Positions 33,590-46,527 of a stretch of DNA of 64,000 nt are shown here, in pieces; positions within the stretch are counted from its first letter, which is position 1; the number at the start of each line of letters is the position of its first letter. Both the position numbers and the translations under genes were made by a program. The notes beneath the pieces were generated by a model, which made no database searches, had not been told where the DNA came from, and was given only the letters and a program-made list of their open reading frames with translations. Origin of the DNA: Halichondria panicea (taxonomy: Eukaryota; Porifera; Demospongiae; Suberitida; Halichondriidae); assembly GCF_963675165.1 (NCBI RefSeq), contig NC_087378.1, positions 6,861,073 to 6,925,072 of the forward strand. The letters are read 5' to 3'.

Positions 33590-36500
33590 ATGTCGCTGTC
33601 TTTAGATAAGGGCGAACTTCTGCCGGCTGTTTCCTCGACGCTACAGTCTCTGACCGAGCAGAGAAAGTTGGATTACAGTCGGTCCTGCATTAAACTGGTG
33701 GATCGGGTTGAAAACAAGTACCCTCTGGCTGACATTATCATGAGCAGGTACGTCTGTATGTACATATCTGAATTCCTATGTTAGTAGGTATTGCATGCTC
33801 TAGTTGTACCGGGACAAAGGTGAATGGAAATCTTGTTGGCGAGGGGAGTGCCAAGTTCCACGATGGACACTCGTATCAGGTAGAGAGATGTGATTGGACG
33901 ATGCATGTCATGTGATCATCCACTGATGTAGGGATGTTTCAGCAATGGATTCATGGATGGACAGGGAAAGTATACATGGAAGGATGGCGTTGTGTATGAG
34001 GTAAATAAAAATCCATCATACAATGTATGGTGACAAAAGTGATGATCCTTTCCCCAGGGAGATTTCAGAGAGTGTAAGATCACAGGACAGGGAACATATA
34101 TCTGGCCTGATGGAAGGTACTTGTAACTTGGTGACATAGTTCATCTAATCTAATCATTCTTTTACATATGCAGTACTTATGCTGGTGAGGTTCTCAAGGG
34201 CAAGCGTCACGGTACTGGAACGTACTATTGTGCACACACGAGTGCAACATACACTGGCAGCTGGGTGGGCGGGGCCAGAGAGGGACAAGGCAAACTGGTA
34301 TACGATGAAAACGGACTCAGCTACTATGATGGAGAGTGGGCGTCCAATCGGATAGAGGGATATGGAGTGAGGAAATACAGGTGAGAGTGTGTTCTACGAA
34401 CTTTTCCATGGCTTCGTGCTTTGGAGTGTATAATTATCTATAGCCTAATTTTTTATATTGCTGTATTGCTGTTAAAGGACCTCTATCTCATTGCACTCAC
34501 AATGTCACGCTCTTACCCGACCTTGCACCCAGGTCTGGCAATGTGTACGAGGGTATGTGGCATGCCAACAAGCGTGAAGGTCAGGGGACCATGTCCTGGT
34601 TGGATCGAGGAGAGAGATACAGTGGGGAGTGGGTGAGCGGTGTGCAGACTGGATACGGGGAACATGTGTGGATTATCGGTGGGACAGACAATGCTCAGGT
34701 ACTGTACCAATAGTGGTGTTGTTGTGTTGCTATGTGATGGTTTTGCCTTACATGCAGTACCCTGTGTGCAATCGCTATGTTGGAGACTGGGAGAATGGAG
34801 TAAGAGAAGGCAAGGGAACCTTCTATTATGCAAGGTAATCATTGATCACTATTGATCACGATTGGCTAGCCACTATAATTATAGAGTATTTCTTATTGTC
34901 TTAGCTGGTTCATCCGTGTACGTATGTGTAGTGTGCTTATCATCAAATTACGGTCTCACTGTTTAATTGTAACCCTCTCCATACAGTGGTGGAGTGTACA
35001 CTGGTGAATGGGCCAACAACAAGAAGCATGGTCAGGGACGATTTGTGTTCCAGAGTGGCAAGATCTACGAGGGACTATTTGATGCTGACACGATGGCAGA
35101 CGAACAGAGCTCTTCTCTGAGAGAAAGGGTTTTCAGACCAAAGACCCCTTTAGGCAGTCTCATCGGTGAGAGCTGTTTTTACTTTATGCCTTATAGGAGT
35201 AGCTATTATGTACATTCATAGAATTACCTGTTATACTGTGTATTTGATTGTGCAGCAGTGCCTAGTCTGTACCCGTTCAAAACCGTGTACATTTCCTCTA
35301 GGTGACATTGACAGTTCAGAGCAGCTGAGTGGAGGTTCTGTGACTGAGAAATTCAATCTTCAGATCCATCGAGTCATCCCGCTCCATGATGACAAGCAGC
35401 ACGAGCTGAAGCAGGTCCACTGCGTTCTACTACGGTTCATTACACAGCTCAAAGTCATCTATCATCTGTATAGGTACAGCGGTGTGCCTTAATGTAGCTG
35501 GAAAATATCCTAGAAAAATAGTTTTGACCTAAAGGAATTCTTCAAGCCCCTGAGTGTTAGTTGTCAAGATTCTATATGCTTATAAGACACTTATAATGTA
35601 TTGTGTATAGTAATTAATACCACCACTCCTTCCCCCCACACAGCTCTCTAGGTTGCTCTGAGGCAGTGGCCTCCCCACAACGCACCATGACAAGACTACA
35701 GCTATGGAGGTTACTCAGGGACTGTAAGCTACACCATCTCGGCTTCACACTCTATGAGGCTGACATCGCAATAGGTACAGTCACTAGCAAGACTGTGATC
35801 TGTATCCGATCTTTGACTGTATTGACTGTATCAGCCATACGTGTACTGTAAATACACATTACACAGTTTGATTGTGTGCAAAACTTGGAAGCTTTCAGAA
35901 TATGATTTTCACCATTCAATAAAAAACCATTCTGCAGATCCTGACTCCCCTGCCTCCTCTGCCCACGATCCAAACACCACCTTCCTGATGAGGGAGTTCC
36001 TACAAGTACTGGTCTTCCTAGCAAATTTTATCTATAATGAGAAGGGTATCCCCACCAGCCAGCGTTCTAATGACACCCTGAATGGTCGACTGTCGAGGCA
36101 TCTTTCTGAGCTGATATCAACCCACATCCTGCCGCTAGCAGGGTCCCTCGGAGAGCTACTGTATGGACAGGGCAGGGAGAACACTGAGCTGACAATGAGT
36201 TACAGGGAGGACGTGTGGAGACTGTTTGAGAGCATCAGAAACAAAGTACTTGTATTATACAGTTTCATGTAACGTGCACTTTACTTTGTTATTGAGCATG
36301 TGTACAACAGCATGGACATTAATTTTTGTACATGTACACTTCTAATCTAGCAAATTGAAGTGGTACATATTGTACATACATTCTCAACTCTACAGAGTGC
36401 TACTGATGAGAGAGCAGTCACTGTTAGAGACACACTCTTGCTCCTCCAGGTGTGTTACTGTACATGCACTAGCTACTATGGTGTTTACACCGTGTACCCA

Positions 36501-37052
36501 CTAGGACTGCGGCATGATCAATGGAGTTCTCACAGCTGCAAAGGTCACCTCTCTCCTGGTTAAAGATGATCCCCTGGCTTACAATGAGGGCTACTACAAC
36601 ACAGACCTCAATGTATGTGAACTCATCTACTATTCCACTCGGTGTCTTTCCTCCAGTTATCACTTTTCTTTGCTAAGTGGTTTCCATAGGCTATCAATTT
36701 CCCTGTACACTATATAGTAACTCATACAAGGTAATGTCCCATGTGTAGGTTGTGTTCCTTGAGTTCTTTGAGGCCCTCCTCAAGTGTGCAGTTGAATGGT
36801 CCTCCAACCATGTCTCTGTCATAGTGGTACCGGAACAGGAGGAAGTAGGTTAACAATCTACGTAGTTGCTAGCGTGACAACGGTTCCTGTATAGCTTTAA
36901 TGTGTTAACACCCTATGATATAATGCATTCTCACATTAACCCCTCGGCCCTCACTCACACAGAACCCTGAAAGTCCCAAAAGTCCCACTGAGGGATGGAG
37001 CAACACTCTGCAAACTTTCTTCACTGACTTTCTCTCTAGAGTTAGGTATTAA
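33590..37052 (+). CDS. MORN-repeat protein resembling radial spoke head 10 homologue B
   Basis: A short N-terminal exon (MSLSLDKGELLPAV...) is followed by exons that encode roughly nine to ten MORN repeats: GEGSAKFHDGHSY, GQGKYTWKDGVVYEG, GQGTYIWPDG, GEVLKGKRHGTGTYY, YEGMWHANKREGQGTMSW, YVGDWENGVREGKGTFYYA and YTGEWANNKKHGQGRF. Later exons have no MORN repeats and read TRLQLWRLLRDCKLHHLGFT and FLMREFLQVLVFLANFIY, which resemble the C-terminal half of RSPH10B. RSPH10B is a ciliary axoneme protein; choanocyte or larval cilia would be the place of action. The stop is at 37050-37052. Introns are short and numerous. An alternative is another large MORN protein, so no symbol is given. Confidence 0.72.
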
Positions 37053-37219
37053 CTTGTCATCATGCCTTAATTGTATGTCTTTCACAAAATTATAATTGAC
37101 ACATTACATTGGCAAAAGGGAGATATCTAATTATTGGAAAATATAAAAGACAGGTAGTAGCATCTATGGTAGCATGCAGTCAAAAAAGGACATCTAATTA
37201 CAAATAATCTATAGCTACA

Positions 37220-40200
37220 TTATACATTGTGGTCCCACTGAACCCCAACGGTGGGTGGAGCCATATTGAAACCAGGCTCTGGTACAGTATAGGTCTCCTC
37301 GATACTTGAAAAACGCCTCAGCTGTTCTTTATTGGAAGAGGCCTCGTTAAAGTTAGGTTCCGACGTATTAACTGTTTCTTCTAGCCTTGAGTCCCTTGTA
37401 GTGCTGCTTTGAGAAGCCTGTGCTTTGTGCCTCTTCTCGATATCTTTTTGCAGTATCAGTTTTTTGCCATTGTTAGGTTCAACATCATCCACGTCATAGG
37501 CACCAGAATGATAGCAACTCTTCAGACAATGCTTGTTCAGATACATATTGGGTTGTTGCTCATCAACTGGAAGGATAGAATAGTTAGGGTTATACATGTA
37601 TTGACTTCACAATTCAGTAACCACCCTAGTTCTGAATGGCATCACAATCCTTGCCTGATTGCATATTCTACTGGTCTAGTCGCAACGGTTTTTACTCAAA
37701 GTAATTACGTACGGTGCTACGGCTTACAGTATTCTTTGAGTCCCTCGTTGTAGAACCTCAGGTGATGAATGAACACTACAAAAGTTATCAGCACAAACAG
37801 TAGGACAAGGGAACCTGCAGTCAGATAAATTATAATCATGCAGCGTCCATACTAATGCACACCCGAGCACATGGTGATAAGGAGTGGTGAAGGTCAGAGA
37901 CAAACCCAATCTCAAACAAAAGGGTGTAAAAAAAGCACAGTTTTGCAGCAAGGATTCAATGGTAAAGCAAGTATGGATAATGACTAAATCAAATACCGAA
38001 GATTTCAGAACAGAACTGCTATCATTTCATAGGGCCTATAAACAACCCGTGTGCAAACAATTAATGGATCTCACCGAGCATAATGAGGTTTGCAAAGTCC
38101 TCCACTCTGTCGAGAGCGAAGAGAGCTTGCACCTCAGTGTCTGTAAAGTTGGTGCCCTGCAGACCGGTGGCATTAAGGAGTGCAGCTGTTTGGTTGGCCA
38201 CCTCCTCAACACGTATCAAGCACAGAGGGCAACTCAGGGTGGCAAACCTGAGGGGGAGGGAGGAAGTTGCATGGTTAAAGAGGGGTACTGGAAGGAGACA
38301 GTGAGGCATGGCTGACATTTTTGGGGGTTATAAAATAATTTGTGAAATTAAGAGTAACAGATGCTGTGAATTAACACACACCTAATAATGCTCTAGAGGA
38401 ATGTTGCTAGTGTGGACTCACCTGACAATCTTGAAGACACAGTAGGCAACCAACACAAAAGCAGCTACAAACATCAGGACGTAACCAAACCTCCACTCAT
38501 ACGTCACCTGAGTCAAAAATACACACAGATTCATACACGTACAATAAAAATTGCGGAAGTTAAAGACGGTCGATTTATAGAGAAGTTGAAAGGGTGAGCA
38601 CTGTATAACAAACAAGTTGTTTGTATAGACTCACCACGAGATAGATGATGGGATAAGCAAGGACCAAAATAACAAACGAGAGCACAACAGTTATTCCCCA
38701 CTCATAATTTTCCCGTGTCAATATCAGAATACACTGCCCAACGGTAAACATGAGCTGTGGTAGAGAAACCATGATAAACAGCCTAGAAGTTGGACACACA
38801 CACGTGTACTTACCAAGAACAGAATGACTATCTTGATCAGGCTCATCAGGATTTGATACACTCGATAGTAGTCTAGGGAGAGAAAGAGTACAACAGTCAT
38901 TTAGGAACTACACAAATACATAACTGGGGTTCATAATACTTGGCTAGGCCGAAAAGTCACTCTCTCCGGAGCTGCATATCACTACACATCACAAGATTAT
39001 GTATACACTATGGAAACAGTGAACTTAACATATCAAAAATGATACTACATTTTGGAGCTTTGAGCTTCTCTATTATGATGCAACGTCAGACAATTTGTAA
39101 ATAGACACTTGAACTATTTCAGCTCACACCTACTCACATCTCATGGCAGGATTGCAGTTGAGCAGACGATATGTCTTCCAGCCAAACTCCACGTAGATGG
39201 TGAGAGAGAGCAGGCCAAACAGAGCAGTGAAGATGAGCAGAATGAACACCTAGGGAGGGGGGGGGAGTGATACAACAGATGAGAGGACACAGGATATTGT
39301 ATACAAATTTGGTGTACCTACATGTGAGAGTAGGTTATAAAGTGTATCAGGAGTGAGTGCACTACTATTAATATGATTATGCGGTCTGCTGCAAAAAAAG
39401 CACTCCGAACCTCTTCAAACTACACTAATGAACTAGAGCACTAAAGTGCAAACCCTCGGCTGGTGACATGATAATAAAGAAACCAGAAGAGTGATAATGC
39501 AGTGCATGTAGCATGTATGACTAGCACAGCAACTCAAGAGCAATAAAACTAAACCAGACTTGGAGGCATGCTGAAACATTGAGTGGTACATGTCACATTA
39601 GACATGCACTGTGGACAGGGATGACAGCAAAGAAGCCTGGAGCTTAGACTTAAAGAGGTATGGCTCCTGCCAGGCTGGAGTATAGGATCCAGAGTCAGCC
39701 AACAACCAGTCACAATTTTAGCTTTCTACTATAATTATATTTGGTAAGGATCACTTCAGCTGCAACTACGTAATCAAGGCCACGTGTAGCTAGCTAGCTG
39801 CCAACGTGCAAGTTCAAGCTTCTTAGCTTTTGCTCGACAATGAAGCTTTAACATCAAAATCTGCCACTATTTAAATCAAGATATTGTTGTGTGAAGGCTA
39901 TCTATGCTGTAAACGCAGCGCTGTGGCATCCAGGTGAGTAGATATACCTGTGCATGACAAACAAACAAACAAACAAACAAACAAACAGACCAACATACTA
40001 CTATACCCGTGGCCGCCCACGCGCGCCTCGGGTAACAAGGAAACACTAGGAATCAAAAACAGTTCCTAAAGTGCATTCACGATACCTACACGTAGTAACT
40101 CTTTTAAGTCTCTTATGACTATAATTATGCTAAGCTCTGAGCACTCACATTGCTCATAGCTAGATAGCCGACAAATGTGATGGGCTCACAAGCAATTCCA

Positions 40201-41809
40201 AATCCCCTGAACTGGTACACTTGGAGACAAGCATAGCCCATAGCGAGAATGTTGAGCACCATGAATGCATACACCTCTACAATGTTCTTCTGGGTCATCT
40301 GCGCGAGTGTGTGTGGTTACAATGTGTTACTAAGGTATGTGCGTCTGTGGTAAAGACTTACGGCATATACACACAGGCCAAAGTTGTAAAGCACCAGTGC
40401 AATGAAAAAGTAGACATAGATGGCTTTATCTTCCCCAAAACGCTGAAAACATGAAAAAGTACACAAAGTTAAAAATTACACAATACTACTAATTTCTTCT
40501 CGACTTACTGGAAAAGTGGAGTTGCCTGAGATACTGAAATTTTCTGGTATTCTGCCGTCTTCACTGATCAGGGATGTTTGCAGACATTCCACATACTCTG
40601 GTAGTCTATCATCAGTGAAGCGCCCCAACACAGCAATGGTTATCTGGATTCCAGACACTGCCAGAACTGTGTGTGTGAGTGAGTGAGAGTGTGTGTGATA
40701 ACAGAGACCCCACTGTGTGTGTGCGTTGTGTGTATGTGTGCAGATTAAGTTATACTCTATGTACACAAAACCTCCTGGAGCAATATGAGATTGAAATGCC
40801 AGCTTGTATAGCTATCAGTGAATTGTCGAACCACACCCTGCCCTAGAAATGCACAACAATCGAAAGCTGACCATGCTACTACTTTCAAGGTTGCTGTTTA
40901 TCTGCTCTAGAAGGAAACCAGTCTATATATACCGTGAAAGATTTGTCACAGCGTATAAATTTGCTCGATAAGGTATGCATGAAGCCTGAGGGAAACACAC
41001 CACAGCAATTATCACCATGACTATGCGTATAATGCTATGTCAGAAATTTAACTTCCAAATATGAAAGGTTAACGATGCTAAGGACAACAAAGTAGAGGCT
41101 GTTTAATAATACACTTGGCTCAAGTATACAAATTATATTGGAGAAATGATTAAACCTTCGTAAAGGAAATGAGCTAAAGCTTGGTTTTACCCTGTCACCT
41201 AATGGCACCATGTATTACAATAAGGTGTTGTCCCTTGGCTCAGATAATTCACACGACCAGGAGCTGTTTGACAGAGGAACTGACTAGCTAGAGCTAGAGC
41301 TTCCTACAATGCAATTGGATGCTTGTTAATTTTTTTGTCTCGGTAGACTTATACAGTCATATCATGCATATCCAATCCAATTCCCAGGGTACACATAGTC
41401 TTTAGTATAACCAGGGGCACATGAGGAGCTCCTGGTATAACTAAAGCATACTGCACACCACATGTATCTACATGTACACATCAACAACTTTTCAGTAGCA
41501 CATACTACAAACACAACATGGAGCTTAAACAAACACAGCTAGCTAGTTACAGCCTCCCTTACATTGCATCAAGGAGAGGAATAGGAAGAACCAGGAGGCA
41601 CAACTGAGACCACCGCATCCCTCAGCAACCTTCGTTCTGTGCCCTTTCCTGCGGGGGAGGTGTGCTCTGTACTGCTCCAGAACGTCGTTAGCTCCAACCA
41701 GCACAAACGAATCTCCTACAGTGCTCTCCAACATTGAGGACTGTCTCTGGTGCTCTCCTCCAGAGTTGCCCCCATTAGTAGTGTGTCCGTTAATAGAGTT
41801 GTGCTCCAT
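37220..41809 (-). CDS. Polytopic membrane protein of unknown function
   Basis: The ATG at 41809 opens a polar N-terminus (MEHNSINGHTTNGG). The first exon ends in WFFLFLSLMQ and splices in phase to FLAVSGIQITIAVLGRF, forming the first membrane segment. Later exons supply further segments: YVYFFIALVLYNFGLCVY, YAFMVLNILAMGYACLQVYQ, VFILLIFTALFGLLSLTIY, LMSLIKIVILFL, TVVLSFVILVLAYPIIYLVV, FGYVLMFVAAFVLVAYCVF and a last one near 37710-37815 (LVLLFVLITFVVF). About eight segments result. The tail (37220-37565) is polar and Glu/Ser-rich, ending in GVQWDHNV. The motif DYYRVYQILMSLIK between segments faintly recalls uncharacterised fungal Golgi membrane proteins, but I would not assign a function. Confidence 0.65.
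39958..39987. repeat. (CAAA)n microsatellite beside a GC-rich foldback
   Basis: About seven CAAA units are followed at 40010-40035 by a short GC-rich hairpin (TACCCG...CGGGTA). This could be the end of an old retroposed element. It lies in an intron of the polytopic membrane protein. Confidence 0.6.
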
Positions 41810-42037
41810 CTTTAAAGTTTTAGCAGCAAATCGACTTTTGAGCTTTAGCTTGTACAGCCTTGTATTTTAATTTTGCTTGTACATGCTACTTCCGGTATGG
41901 TTTTATTTACACTTGCAATTAAACCACATCCGGTCACCCTAAATTGGACAAGTTAAATTTTGGTACATGAACCGTCATAAAATTGTGATAAAATAGAACT
42001 CTATGCAGTCTCTATATGTACACAACAATTGTTTCTC

Positions 42038-45000
42038 CTAAGTCGAATTGAGGCCCCAGTTGTAGGTCTGAAATTTAATCTTGATTTCTTTGCCTGGCTC
42101 TTGGGTCATTGTCCTAAGCTGCTCTTTCTTGCTGCAGTCGGGTAAATGGTCGATCACAAACTGGATCAGCTGCAATAAAAAATATCCACTGAATCACACA
42201 ATACTGTAGGTCAAGCTTGCTAATGAACATAGGCCTACTTCGATAGCAGCTAGGTTGAGGCATCTACATAGCTAGGCTATACCCCCCTCACCACCCCTAA
42301 AAGTATTGAGATTAACACAAACTAGAGAGGAGAAATTCTTCAAGCTGCTCTCAACAAACGTCTGTGTTTCCTCAACACACTGAAGGTTCAGGAAATCACA
42401 AGCGGTATAAACTCACCTCTTGGTTAGATGACCCAAAGTCAACCCTGTACCACTTCATGATCATCGTCACACTGATCTATAATAGGAAGGATTGAATACA
42501 CACTGAATTTATGCACCCTTGAAAACGTTATCATGGTGTGTCTGCATGACAACTCACTCACAATGGTAGTATTAACAGACAATACCACTTAGGAAATAGA
42601 CTCTTGTTCTTTATTCTCACCTCTCTCTTGGCTGTGTCCACCAGGAGAGCTTCTCCCTCCATGAAGGACTCGCCAGCAACCTTCAACTCTTCATTAATCC
42701 TCTGGAAAATGAGCATGCGTTAAGATAATCAGTAGCGCTGATAAAATTCCTAGACTGACTGCTCAATCCAAGAAATACACTTTCACTCACTGCACCCAGT
42801 GATATGACACACTTAGCACACATACAAAACTATTTTGTGAAGTTTAATTTGGTTACGTGGTCATAAGAATAGGCTGTATTGATTTTGCTGTCCTTGCCTA
42901 CCTGTGCAGAGTATGTTTTGATGGGGGGACAGCTCTTGGCTCCACACACGAGGGCAAAGTGAATCAATGGCTCACACTCGTCCAACATCACCTTCAGCCT
43001 GTAGAAATGCAAAAAGTAAAATTATAAGAACCACCAGAGTGAAGACATGCACACAAATATAAACACGTGTACCCTATAAAACTACATGGTATGACTTAGC
43101 CTCGATCCCAGGCCGCTCTTCCTCGAAGAGAGGGCCTGGTATCGACTGTTTGCACATGCGCCACCTATTACCCAGAAAGTGGGTAATTCGGATACCATTG
43201 TATTTGCTCAGTAAAACAATGACGTCACAACGAACGGAAGTGGATTGAAGAAAGTGGATAGAAGTGTGATTGTGAAGGTTTCTAGCCCATGTGATAGCAT
43301 TCTAATAGCTACCCTTAGCCTACTATGTTAACAAAGGACTCACAGCCTGCAACAGTGTGGATAACAATCCTCTGAACGGAGGGGAAGGCTGACAATAGCC
43401 TATATGGATAGGCCACACCCATCTGACACTAACCTTGGTGAAAGTCGACTCTATCAGAAAGAAATTACTGCTGTAACCAATACAGCTCTGTCTCTAGCTA
43501 GCTAGCTATATAGCTCTGTGTCTGACTTTATGAAGAGTATTCTTTGTCTGTATAATTATGTTATTCAGGATATAATTCGGGTAAAAATTCAGTTTAATGG
43601 GAAACATTACGGGAATATTATCCAATAATTTTGCACATGCGCAAGCAGTCAGTAGCAGGCCTCCTTATTGAGGCCTTGTGAAGGAGGCTAGGTATGACTG
43701 TGCTATTATTATGACAATGCTACAACAAGGAAGAAACATATGCAGGTGAGGTTGTAACCGCTACTAACAGTAACGAATGGAGAGATTGGGTACCTGGGGT
43801 CATCTTTGGAGAAGGGTCTCTTGAATGCACCAACTGGTTTCCTGTTTGCCCTCAGTATGCCGCTCTCAATGTCGTTGAGGGTGTATACACGACCACCAAT
43901 GATATAGCTCACTACGTTGAAGAACTGTACGAACAAAGCAATAAGGACCGTAATGACAAATAAGGTAATGATGTATTGTTGTTCTCCGATGTTGGGTACT
44001 TCTCTGTAATTATGGCATCATTGGCATAAGCCAAGACTATCAACAAACAATCAAGGCCATTACAAAGTATGAGGAAACTTTAATGATGAGTTTAGAACAA
44101 CATGTCATTAGCACTGCATTTCTATATTAGAAGCTATACTACATGTAATATCTGCAATTTATTTTCCTGGCTTCAAGAACTTACCCTGAACCTCTTCCAC
44201 ATGTTGTTGGGTGGTCCCTGAACCACAAACGCATGGATAACCAGGGCATTGTACATGTTGATGAAGAAAGCTAGCTTCTCTTCTCGGCTCAGAGAGCTCA
44301 GGTCCACCCTCTTCAACTCTGCCGTGGCGTGCACATATCGCTCAAACTTCTTACTTGCACTGATCCCTCTGTAGTCCACTGCCTGTAGTGTGTGTGGGAG
44401 GGGAGGTAGCAATGTCTTACGTCTCAGGAGTGATTGCGTACAAGAATGAAAATGTTTGTGTATGGCACCAATAGTAATAACATACAATGTCGAGTTGACA
44501 CTAATGATTGTATAATTACCGCTCCATCAGCAGTGAGGAAGTCATCATATATCTCCACAATGTACCGTCTCAGGTCCTTAGCCACATCAACAGCTGCATG
44601 TACAAAGTCTTCTAACAGGCAAACTTCAACAATTGGCCACTGTATCTATTCATACAATTGTTAGCTTTAACATACCAGGGCGTGGTATACAGGCAAAGGA
44701 CAGCTGGGCATTCAGTGCTCTCGTGTACCCGTCGCCAAGGAGACGATAGAAGAGTGAGTTGTCTTTGAACTCGTGGTCAAAGGTCACATGATGAAAGAAC
44801 TGTTTCTGTTGTAGCTCCAAACCAAACTTAACCGCTTCTTCCCGAGCTGAGTGAAAAGATATAAAGCCATAATCAAAAGAAAGCATCTGATATGGCCGGG
44901 GCACATACACGGTTCAGTACAATACTTGGTCTGTTATAATAGTGTTTCAAGAGGCGCTCCATTACACTTACAGCTTAGGCCTTTCTTCTCAACAAGCCAG

Positions 45001-46351
45001 GTGACGAAATCTTTCCCGATGAAGCAGTTTTTGTAGGTAACGAGGTGGTAGGTGTGAGCACGAATGAGTCCACTGCTGTCCCTCATCTCACGAACCAGAG
45101 CAGCCAGCTCGTCAGGTGTGCAGTCGTTGGTGAGGCACTCACTGGCATTGGCTGTGTGTGGGGGTGGGGTAATTATATGTCAGCCAAATAGTCTCAACAA
45201 TAAATATGTTCATGAATATAGTTCCTTGAAGAGACAGACACACGGCTGCATGCATACGTGTGGAGGATGTGTTAGTTATGTCAGCTTATAATTATATAGA
45301 TAATTATAGTCTCAATGCAATGACTGGTAGGAATCCTCGGAGAATTTACCCATATCCACTCACTAAACATGATATCACTCACCTCCGTCTCTTTGGCTGG
45401 GCAGGAGCTCCAGGTTATCTTCAGAGTCAATATCCTCAGGGGGCGGGGCAGGGGCGTCGGCTGGAACGTCAGTACTTGCCACCTCCTTGAGTAGGTCCTC
45501 TAGCTTCCCTTCATCATGCTGCATGGGGGGAGGGGGATTAGTAATCTGACACATGGGCATATTTTATTTCCTTCTGATTTGACAATTAAAAATTGTGGCT
45601 ACGTTTCCCACTGGAACAATAACAGACACTCGTTTCTATCTATGTGTGAATGGTGTTTGATAGACTCACTTCCTGGCATGACGCTAACTGACAGGTTTCA
45701 CACTAAACACACAGACACATTCCCAGAGGCTCCCATATCCTAATTAGGGCTCGTTAACAACTAGTGTATTAATGTACACTATACTAAGCAGAAGCTAGCT
45801 AACACAAAATGCTGTATATATCTATAACATAACCTGCTAGAGTAAAGGCTTTGCAAATTAGTTTTGTAGTCAAATTCCCTTGCGCTACTTCGCTCAATAA
45901 GTAAAGATACGCGATACCAGAATCCAAAGTAAGCAAAGCGGAAGATGTTTCTTGGGCAAGTGCTACTGTTTACTATCGTAAAACCGGGTACATGCAGTAA
46001 CCGGGTGCCTAGCTAGCTAGACTCAACTAGACGAGCAGGAGTAGATCATCGTGTACACATAGACGTTTAGTGGACTTAATCTAAGTACGAGATAACACTG
46101 TACAAACAGTACAGTATAGCAAGTCTCACCAACTTCTTCATATCATCATAGCCTCCAATGTGCTTGGCATTGAAGAAAATCTGAGGCACACTTCTCCGAC
46201 CAGTTCTTTCTTGCATCTCATAGCGACGCTCAGGGAACTTCTCCAGACACACGGCCACATAAGGTACTTGTAGATCACTCAGCAGCTTCTTAGCCCGAGT
46301 ACAGAACGGGCACCCGGGGATAGTAAACAGTAGCACTCGCCCTAGAAACAT
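42038..46351 (-). CDS. Glutaredoxin-DEP-DUF547 fusion protein
   Basis: The first exon (ATG at 46351) encodes a glutaredoxin: LLFTIPGCPFCTRAKKLL with the CxxC active site, then TGRRSVPQIFFNAKHIGGYD with the cis-proline and GG motifs. A Pro/Glu-rich linker follows (about 45380-45520). A DEP domain comes next (LVTYKNCFIGKDFVTWLVEK, then FKDNSLFYRL). The C-terminal half is DUF547: VDYRGISASKKFERYV, EEKLAFFINMYNALVIHAFV, LNDIESGILRANRKPVGAF, and HFALVCGAKSCPPIKTYSA. The stop is at 42038-42040. The combination suggests a cytoplasmic redox-linked protein tethered to membranes or G-protein signalling by the DEP domain, but the biochemical role of DUF547 is unknown to me. About ten exons. An inverted broken copy of exon 1 sits in intron 1. 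Confidence 0.85.
43097..43690. mobile_element. Non-autonomous element with TAGCCTC ends and a 9-bp target duplication
   Basis: The element begins TAGCCTCGATCCCAGGCC and ends GGAGGCTA. It is flanked by GGTATGACT on both sides (43088-43096 and 43691-43699), a perfect 9-bp duplication. The 594-bp interior has no transposase frame. The same TAGCCTCG start and a 9-bp duplication are seen at 52851-52945. It lies in an intron of the DUF547 gene. Confidence 0.75.
45852..46016 (+). pseudogene. Inverted, broken copy of the glutaredoxin exon 1 and its 5' flank
   Basis: This segment is the reverse complement of 46309-46444, with mostly matching bases from GCAAATTAG through CTACTTCGCTCAATAAGTAAA and GCGATACCAG to CTGTTTACTAT. 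It contains an ATG at 45945 and reads MFLGQVLLFTI like the true start MFLGRVLLFTI, but then diverges, loses the CPFC active site and stops at 46014-46016. It sits in intron 1 of the same gene, about 300 bp from the original, so a transcript through intron 1 would contain both arms and could fold into a long hairpin. Confidence 0.8.
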
Positions 46352-46527
46352 CTTCGGCTTTGCTACTTCGGTCTGGTATCGCGTATATTTACTTATTGAG
46401 CGAAGTAGTGCAAAGGGAATTTGACCACAGAACTAATTTTGCATTATGAAAACCAATACTGACATTGATGCACCTATTCAAATATATACCTGTGTATACA
46501 AAAAATATGAACCTACACACAATGGGT

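Noticed and set aside
39958-40035. CAAA run plus GC hairpin as a retroposon end or CRISPR-like repeat
   Set aside because: Only one copy, no target duplication identified and no spacer-repeat pattern; listed only as a microsatellite.
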